Source of the DNA: Delftia acidovorans
GTDB taxonomy: Bacteria; Pseudomonadota; Gammaproteobacteria; Burkholderiales; Burkholderiaceae_C
Assembly: GCA_031286585.1 (NCBI GenBank)
Contig: JAITUC010000051.1
Span: 31,358-95,357, forward strand
Length of the DNA: 64,000 nucleotides
Direction: 5' to 3'
Shown here piece by piece: positions 59,801 through 64,000 of the stretch; positions within the stretch are counted from its first letter, which is position 1, and each line of letters starts with the position of its first letter. The position numbers and the translations under genes are program-made. The notes below the pieces were generated by a model that worked only from the letters and a program-made list of their open reading frames with translations, made no database searches and was not told where the DNA came from.

Positions 59801-60538
59801 ATGATCGGAGACCGCCCCGCCTTCGATCCGCAGCCGGCGCCCTCGGAGCGTCGCCGCATGCCCCGCATCAACAGCTATACGGCAGCAGACTATCCGGCGC
59901 CGGGCGATCCGGTGCCGCGTTCCTCGCTGGAGCAGCTCAAGCGCCAGCAGCGCTACCCTGGCGAGGCTTCGTTCTTCTATTACGACCCGCATTTCCAGCA
60001 CAACGCCGTCAAGGTCCTGCCGGGCGAATACTTCGTCTCCAGCGAGGACGTGATCCTGGTCACCGTGCTGGGATCGTGCATTTCGGCCTGCCTGTGGGAC
60101 CGCACCATGCGCGTGGGCGGCATGAACCACTTCATGCTGCCCGACGGCGACTCGGCTGACGCAACGGGTCGCTACGGCTCATACGCCATGGAGTTGCTGA
60201 TCAACGAAATGCTCAAGCTCGGTGCCCGGCGCGAGTCGCTGCAGGCCAAGATCTTCGGCGGCGGGCAGGTGATGCACAACTTCACCACCATGAACGTGGG
60301 CGAACGCAATACCGCCTTCGTCACGCAGTACCTGCAGACCGAGCGCATCCCCATCGTCTCGGAGGATGTGCTGGATATCTACCCTCGCAAGGTGGTGTTC
60401 TTCCCCGCCAGCGGCAAGGCCATGGTCAAGCGCCTGGCGCATGCCCATCCCGAGGAATTGGTGCAGCAGGAATTCACGCGCGGCAATGCAGCCGTCGTGG
60501 CACGCAATACGGCAGGCGGCTCGGTCGACCTGTTTTGA
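59801..60538 (+). CDS. cheD: Chemoreceptor glutamine deamidase CheD
   Basis: 245 residues from the ATG nine bases after AGGGG; a GTG two codons earlier is possible. An unusually long N-terminal part (about 1-65, Pro/Arg-rich) precedes the CheD domain. Catalytic Cys and His are C93 (LGSCISAC) and H110 (GMNHFMLPDG), 17 residues apart as in Thermotoga CheD. It deamidates receptor glutamines and helps adaptation. The C-terminus ends NTAGGSVDLF, resembling the end of the small protein at 55153. Confidence 0.95.
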   Translation: MIGDRPAFDPQPAPSERRRMPRINSYTAADYPAPGDPVPRSSLEQLKRQQRYPGEASFFYYDPHFQHNAVKVLPGEYFVSSEDVILVTVLGSCISACLWDRTMRVGGMNHFMLPDGDSADATGRYGSYAMELLINEMLKLGARRESLQAKIFGGGQVMHNFTTMNVGERNTAFVTQYLQTERIPIVSEDVLDIYPRKVVFFPASGKAMVKRLAHAHPEELVQQEFTRGNAAVVARNTAGGSVDLF

Positions 60539-60553
60539 GGAAGGTTCAAAGGA

Positions 60554-61687
60554 ATGGACAGGAAAATCAGGGTGATCGTGGTGGACGACTCTGCGCTGGT
60601 GCGCAGTCTGCTGTCCGAGATCATCAATCGCCAGCACGACATGGAATGCATCGGCTCGGCCAATGACCCGCTGATCGCACGCGAGATGATTCGCGAAATG
60701 AATCCCGACGTGATCACGCTCGATGTGGAAATGCCGCGCATGGACGGCATCGACTTCCTGGGCCGGCTCATGCGCCTGCGTCCCATGCCGGTCGTCATGA
60801 TCTCCACGCTGACCGAACGCGGCGCCGAGGTCACCATGCGTGCGCTGGAGCTGGGCGCCATCGACTTCGTGGCCAAGCCGCGCGTGGGTGTCTCCAACGG
60901 CCTGCAGGAACTGGCTGCGCAGATCGTGGACAAGATCCGCGTTGCTGCCGTGGCCCAGGTACGGCGTCTGCCGGTCGCTCCTCGCAGTGCAGCCTCTGCC
61001 GCAGGCAGCGCGGCAGCGCCTGTCGCTTCCTCTGCTGGTTCGGCCGTGCCGCGCCAGGCTGCACCGACGTCGCTGCTGGGGCGGCTTTCCACGGAGAAGC
61101 TGGTTGCCATCGGTGCCTCCACGGGCGGCACCGAGGCCATCCGCGAAGTGCTCACCCATCTGCCGGCCGACTGCCCGGCCATCGTCATCACCCAGCACAT
61201 GCCGCCGGGCTTCACCACCAGCTTCGCGGCCCGGCTCAACAGCCTGTGCCAGATGACCGTGAAGGAAGCGCAGCACGGCGAGCGCCTGCTGCCCGGCCAT
61301 GCCTATATCGCCCCAGGTGGCAAGCATTTCTCCGTGCAGCGCAGCGGCGCCAACTATGTCGCCGTGGTCGATGACAGCCCGCCGGTGAATCGCCACAAGC
61401 CTTCGGTCGAAGTGCTGTTCAAATCGGTGGCCGCCTGCGCCGGTCGCAACGCCTACGGCATCATGCTCACCGGCATGGGCGCCGATGGCGCGGTCGCCAT
61501 GCGCGAAATGCGCGATGCAGGCAGCTACAACTTCGTGCAGGACGAGGCCAGCTGCATCGTCTTCGGCATGCCGCGCGAGGCCATCGCCCACGGTGCTGCC
61601 GACGAAGTGCTGCCCCTCAACCAGATCGCCGCCGCCTTGCTGGGCAAGCTGCGCATAGGTTCGGACCAGGTGCACCACCGCATCTGA
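60554..61687 (+). CDS. cheB: Chemoreceptor methylesterase CheB
   Basis: 377 residues. The N-terminal receiver has D11/D12 and phosphorylation site D57 (ITLDVEMPRMDG). The linker (about 140-175) is Ala/Ser-rich. The esterase domain has the Ser-His-Asp set S189 (GASTGGTEA), H215 (ITQHMPPGF) and D311 (GMGADGA). Phosphorylated by CheA, it removes methyl groups from receptors. It is the last gene of the che operon and is closed by a two-way terminator. Confidence 0.97.
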   Translation: MDRKIRVIVVDDSALVRSLLSEIINRQHDMECIGSANDPLIAREMIREMNPDVITLDVEMPRMDGIDFLGRLMRLRPMPVVMISTLTERGAEVTMRALELGAIDFVAKPRVGVSNGLQELAAQIVDKIRVAAVAQVRRLPVAPRSAASAAGSAAAPVASSAGSAVPRQAAPTSLLGRLSTEKLVAIGASTGGTEAIREVLTHLPADCPAIVITQHMPPGFTTSFAARLNSLCQMTVKEAQHGERLLPGHAYIAPGGKHFSVQRSGANYVAVVDDSPPVNRHKPSVEVLFKSVAACAGRNAYGIMLTGMGADGAVAMREMRDAGSYNFVQDEASCIVFGMPREAIAHGAADEVLPLNQIAAALLGKLRIGSDQVHHRI

Positions 61688-61717
61688 ACGGAACGGCCGG
61701 CTCCGGCGGCCTTCCAT

Positions 61718-61748
61718 AAAAAAAGAGCGCATGGCGCTCTTTTTTTTT
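61718..61748. terminator. Bidirectional terminator between cheB and the ABC-F gene
   Basis: Seven A, GAGCGC, loop ATG, GCGCTC, nine T. A short perfect stem with A- and T-runs on both sides, so it can end che transcripts and transcripts of the leftward ABC-F gene. Confidence 0.92.
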
Positions 61749-61759
61749 CGACACGGTGC

Positions 61760-63637
61760 CTACTCGGACAAGGCGCTCCAGCGTTCCAGCGCCTCCATCA
61801 GCTGCTCATCGATTTCGCCATCACGCTGGTGCAGCTGAACGGCGCGGGAGTTGTCGTTGGCATACAGCGAGCCGTCGGCCAGTGCCTCGCGAATGGACTT
61901 CTGCTCCGCTTCCAGCGATGCAATGGTCTCGGGCAACTGATCGAGCTCGCGCTGCTCCTTGTAGCTGAGCTTGCGCTTGGGCTTGCTGTCGCTGCGCACC
62001 GCCGCCGGCTTGGCTTCTTCCCTGGCAGGCTTGGGCTGTGCAGCCTCGGCCAGATCCTGGCTGCGGCGCGACTGGTCCAGCCAGTCCTGCACGCCGCCTT
62101 CGTACTCGCGCCACTTGCCCGGCCCTTCCCAGGCGATGGTGCTGGTGACCACGTTGTCCAGGAAACTGCGGTCATGGCTGACCAGGAACACCGTGCCGTC
62201 GTAGTTCTGCAGCAGGTCTTCCAGCATCTCCAGCGTCTCGATATCGAGGTCGTTGGTCGGCTCGTCCAGAACCAGCACATTCGCGGGACGGGCAAACAGG
62301 CGAGCCAGCAGCAGGCGGTTGCGCTCGCCGCCGGACAGTGAACGCACAGGAGAGTGAGCGCGTGCCGGAGAGAACAGGAAGTCCGACAGGTAGCTCTTCA
62401 CGTGCTTTTTCTGGTTGCCGATCTCTATCCACTCGCTGCCGGGACTGATGAAATCCTCCAGCGTGGCATCCATATTGATCTGGTGCCGCATCTGGTCGAA
62501 GTAGGCCACCTGCAGGTTCGCACCCAGCCGCACGTTGCCGCTGTCGGGCGCCAGTTCGCCCAGAATCATCTTGAGCAGCGTCGTCTTGCCGGCACCGTTG
62601 GGCCCGATCAGTCCCACCTTGTCACCGCGCAGGATGGTGGCGCTGAAATGCGAGACGATCTGCTTGTTGCCAAAGGACTTGGCCACATCGGTCAGCTCGG
62701 CCACGATCTTGCCCTGGTAGCCATCGCCCCGGCCGGAGGCGATGTCCATCTTCACCCCGCCCAGCACATCGCGGCGGGCAGCGCGGTTGGCCCGCAACTG
62801 CTCCAGTCGGCCTATGCGGCTCTGGCTGCGCGTGCGGCGTGCCTCCACGCCCTTGCGGATCCACACCTCCTCCTGGGCCAGCAGCTTGTCGGCCTTGGCA
62901 TTGATCACGGCTTCCTGGGCCAGCTGATCTTCCTTGGTCTGCTGGTACTGAACGAAATTGCCGGGATAGGAGCGCAGCGTTCCGCGATCCAGCTCCACGA
63001 TGCGCGTGGAGACGCGGTCCAGGAAGGATCGGTCGTGGGTAATGGTCACCACGCTGCCCTTGAAGTTCAGCAGCAGCTCCTCCAGCCACTGGATGGAATC
63101 CAGGTCCAGGTGGTTGGTCGGCTCGTCCAGCAGCAACACATCAGGGCGGGCCACCAGCGCCTGGGAAAGCGCAACACGCTTCTTCATTCCACCCGACAGA
63201 GTGCCCACCAGGGCGTCGGGATCCAGGTGCAGCCGCTGCAGCGTCTCTTCCACGCGCTGCTCCCAATTCCAGGCGTCATAGGCCTCGATCTGGGACTGCA
63301 GCGCATCGAGATCCTCTCCATCGCCACCCGCCAGATAGCGTTCGCGCACGGCGATCACCTCGGCAATGCCGGCGGACGCCGACTCGAAGATCGTCTGCTC
63401 GGGCACAAGCACCGGCTCCTGCGCCACATAAGTAATGCGGATACCGGACTGCGTCTGGACCTGGCCGTCATCGGCCTTGGCCAGTCCGCCAAGAATCTTC
63501 AACAAAGAGGACTTCCCTGCGCCGTTGCGACCGATCAGGCCCACACGCTCGCCGCTCTCCAGGGAAAACTGGGCGTGGTCGAGAAGCGCCACATGCCCGA
63601 ACGCCAGTTGGGCGTCTAACAAAGTAATCAATGCCAT
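61760..63637 (-). CDS. uup: ABC-F family ATPase, Uup-like
   Basis: 625 residues from MALITLLDAQLAFG; the upstream open frame to 63769 lacks similarity. Two ABC ATPase domains (about 1-230 and 310-520) each have Walker A (GRNGAGKSSLL, GPNGAGKTTLL), signature (LSGGMKKRVAL, LSGGERNRLLL) and Walker B (LLLDEPTNHLD, LVLDEPTNDLD). The linker between them is charged. The C-terminal coiled coil (about 545-625, KRKLSYKEQRELDQLPE) is the Uup mark. There are no membrane segments. Uup-type proteins act on ribosomes or DNA intermediates, and there is no tie to motility. It is a housekeeping neighbour at the cluster edge. Confidence 0.9.
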   Translation of the reverse strand: MALITLLDAQLAFGHVALLDHAQFSLESGERVGLIGRNGAGKSSLLKILGGLAKADDGQVQTQSGIRITYVAQEPVLVPEQTIFESASAGIAEVIAVRERYLAGGDGEDLDALQSQIEAYDAWNWEQRVEETLQRLHLDPDALVGTLSGGMKKRVALSQALVARPDVLLLDEPTNHLDLDSIQWLEELLLNFKGSVVTITHDRSFLDRVSTRIVELDRGTLRSYPGNFVQYQQTKEDQLAQEAVINAKADKLLAQEEVWIRKGVEARRTRSQSRIGRLEQLRANRAARRDVLGGVKMDIASGRGDGYQGKIVAELTDVAKSFGNKQIVSHFSATILRGDKVGLIGPNGAGKTTLLKMILGELAPDSGNVRLGANLQVAYFDQMRHQINMDATLEDFISPGSEWIEIGNQKKHVKSYLSDFLFSPARAHSPVRSLSGGERNRLLLARLFARPANVLVLDEPTNDLDIETLEMLEDLLQNYDGTVFLVSHDRSFLDNVVTSTIAWEGPGKWREYEGGVQDWLDQSRRSQDLAEAAQPKPAREEAKPAAVRSDSKPKRKLSYKEQRELDQLPETIASLEAEQKSIREALADGSLYANDNSRAVQLHQRDGEIDEQLMEALERWSALSE

Positions 63638-63693
63638 CGTGCGCGCATTATCTATGCGGGCCCGATTCCTGGTGCAGGCAGCAAGGCCTCCCC

Positions 63694-63726
63694 GCCCGGA
63701 GCCTGCCCGCAGGGCAGGCTCCGGGC
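63694..63726. repeat. Perfect 15-bp inverted repeat upstream of the ABC-F gene
   Basis: GCCCGGAGCCTGCCC and its exact complement GGGCAGGCTCCGGGC are separated by only three bases, giving a very stable hairpin. No T-run follows on either strand. It lies 57 bases upstream of the ABC-F start, in its leader or between the two divergent promoters. Confidence 0.7.
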
Positions 63727-63809
63727 CGCTCGCAGAGGGCAGGGCATTGGTTCTTCCAGCAGCTTGCAAGGAAGTTCACGAATTTCACGCCATCGGTAAA
63801 AACCCATGC

Positions 63810-64000
63810 TATAGTTCGATCCCTCGTCGCCGCACTGCCTTGCAGACAGCGATGAGTCAGAAAAGTCTTGTGGACAGCATGAAAAAACGTGCTACAATGC
63901 AAGGCTCTGCTGAAGAGAAGCGATGCAGATCGCTGGTGTCGAGAAGATCGAAGAAATTTGATTGCAACGACGCTAAAAACTGTGCTAGAATTCAAGGCTT
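63810..64000 (+). promoter_or_regulatory. Tandem promoter-like sequences for a gene beyond the window
   Basis: Three -10-like hexamers follow each other on the plus strand: TATAGT (63810-63815), TACAAT (63893-63898) and TAGAAT (63986-63991). The last two share flanking sequence (GTGCTACAATGCAAGGCT, GTGCTAGAATTCAAGGCT), so they are a diverged duplication. Possible -35 elements are TGGACA at 63871 (16-bp spacer) and TTGCAA at 63962 (18-bp spacer). Such tandem strong promoters usually precede stable RNA or translation genes. What they drive lies outside the window. Confidence 0.5.

Larger units (their letters stand above)
63638..64000. other. Intergenic region at the right edge
   Basis: 363 bp without a gene inside the window. 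It holds a long GC-rich inverted repeat (63694-63726) and promoter-like sequences running rightward (63810 onward). GC content drops after about 63780, as is common in promoter regions. Confidence 0.6.

Overview
The window is a GC-rich chromosomal segment of a motile Gram-negative bacterium. Gene content, gene order and protein sequences fit a betaproteobacterium of the Comamonadaceae (Delftia, Acidovorax or Comamonas-like). The genus is an inference, because there is no rRNA gene here to settle it. Almost the whole window is one flagellar and chemotaxis supercluster with a flagellin-modification island inside it.

Layout: (1) 1-379, the end of a PLP-fold protein and a dispersed intergenic repeat. 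(2) 380-6896, minus strand, flhB-flhA-flhF-flhG-like-fliA: export gate, SRP-type GTPase, a MinD-fold protein without a P-loop, and sigma-28. (3) 7115-10173, minus, motA-motB-cheY-cheZ. (4) 10549-21993, glycosylation island: two TPR/GT41 O-GlcNAc-transferase-type proteins flank a DegT aminotransferase and a minus-strand cassette of acyl carrier protein, KAS III, SDR, degenerate SDR, NeuD-type acyltransferase, Rieske oxygenase and a second hexapeptide acyltransferase. (5) 22243-26680, plus, two flagellins, fliD, fliS, fliT. (6) 26823-38801, minus, flgBCDEFG, flgHIJKL and an HDOD-type protein. (7) 39036-40647, plus, flgA-flgM-flgN. (8) 41074-41391, fliE on the minus strand, then 41569-53167, plus, fliFGHIJK-fliLMNOPQR. 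(9) 53216-55033, minus, a NarL-type response regulator and a soluble receiver-histidine kinase. (10) 55153-61687, plus, a small CheZ-motif protein-cheY-cheA-cheW-cheR-cheD-cheB. (11) 61760-63637, minus, an Uup-like ABC-F ATPase, then tandem promoter-like sequences running off the right edge.

The genes form the usual hierarchy. The basal body, hook and export apparatus are built first. FliA then competes with FlgM to transcribe late genes. Five well-matched sigma-28 promoters lie in front of motA, cheY, fliC1, fliD and flgM. The late products (flagellin, cap, chaperones, stators, chemotaxis) finish the organelle. The island probably decorates flagellin: ACP, KAS III and SDR would make a short 3-hydroxyacyl group for an amino sugar made by the DegT protein, the hexapeptide transferases would attach acyl groups, and the GT41 proteins would transfer the sugar to flagellin Ser/Thr. 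The Rieske oxygenase is an unusual extra step.

The most interesting items are the ACP/KAS/SDR/Rieske modification cassette, a 148-residue protein next to cheY with a CheZ-type catalytic motif, a FlhG-position protein that has lost its nucleotide-binding loop, and a pseudo-SDR beside its active paralogue.
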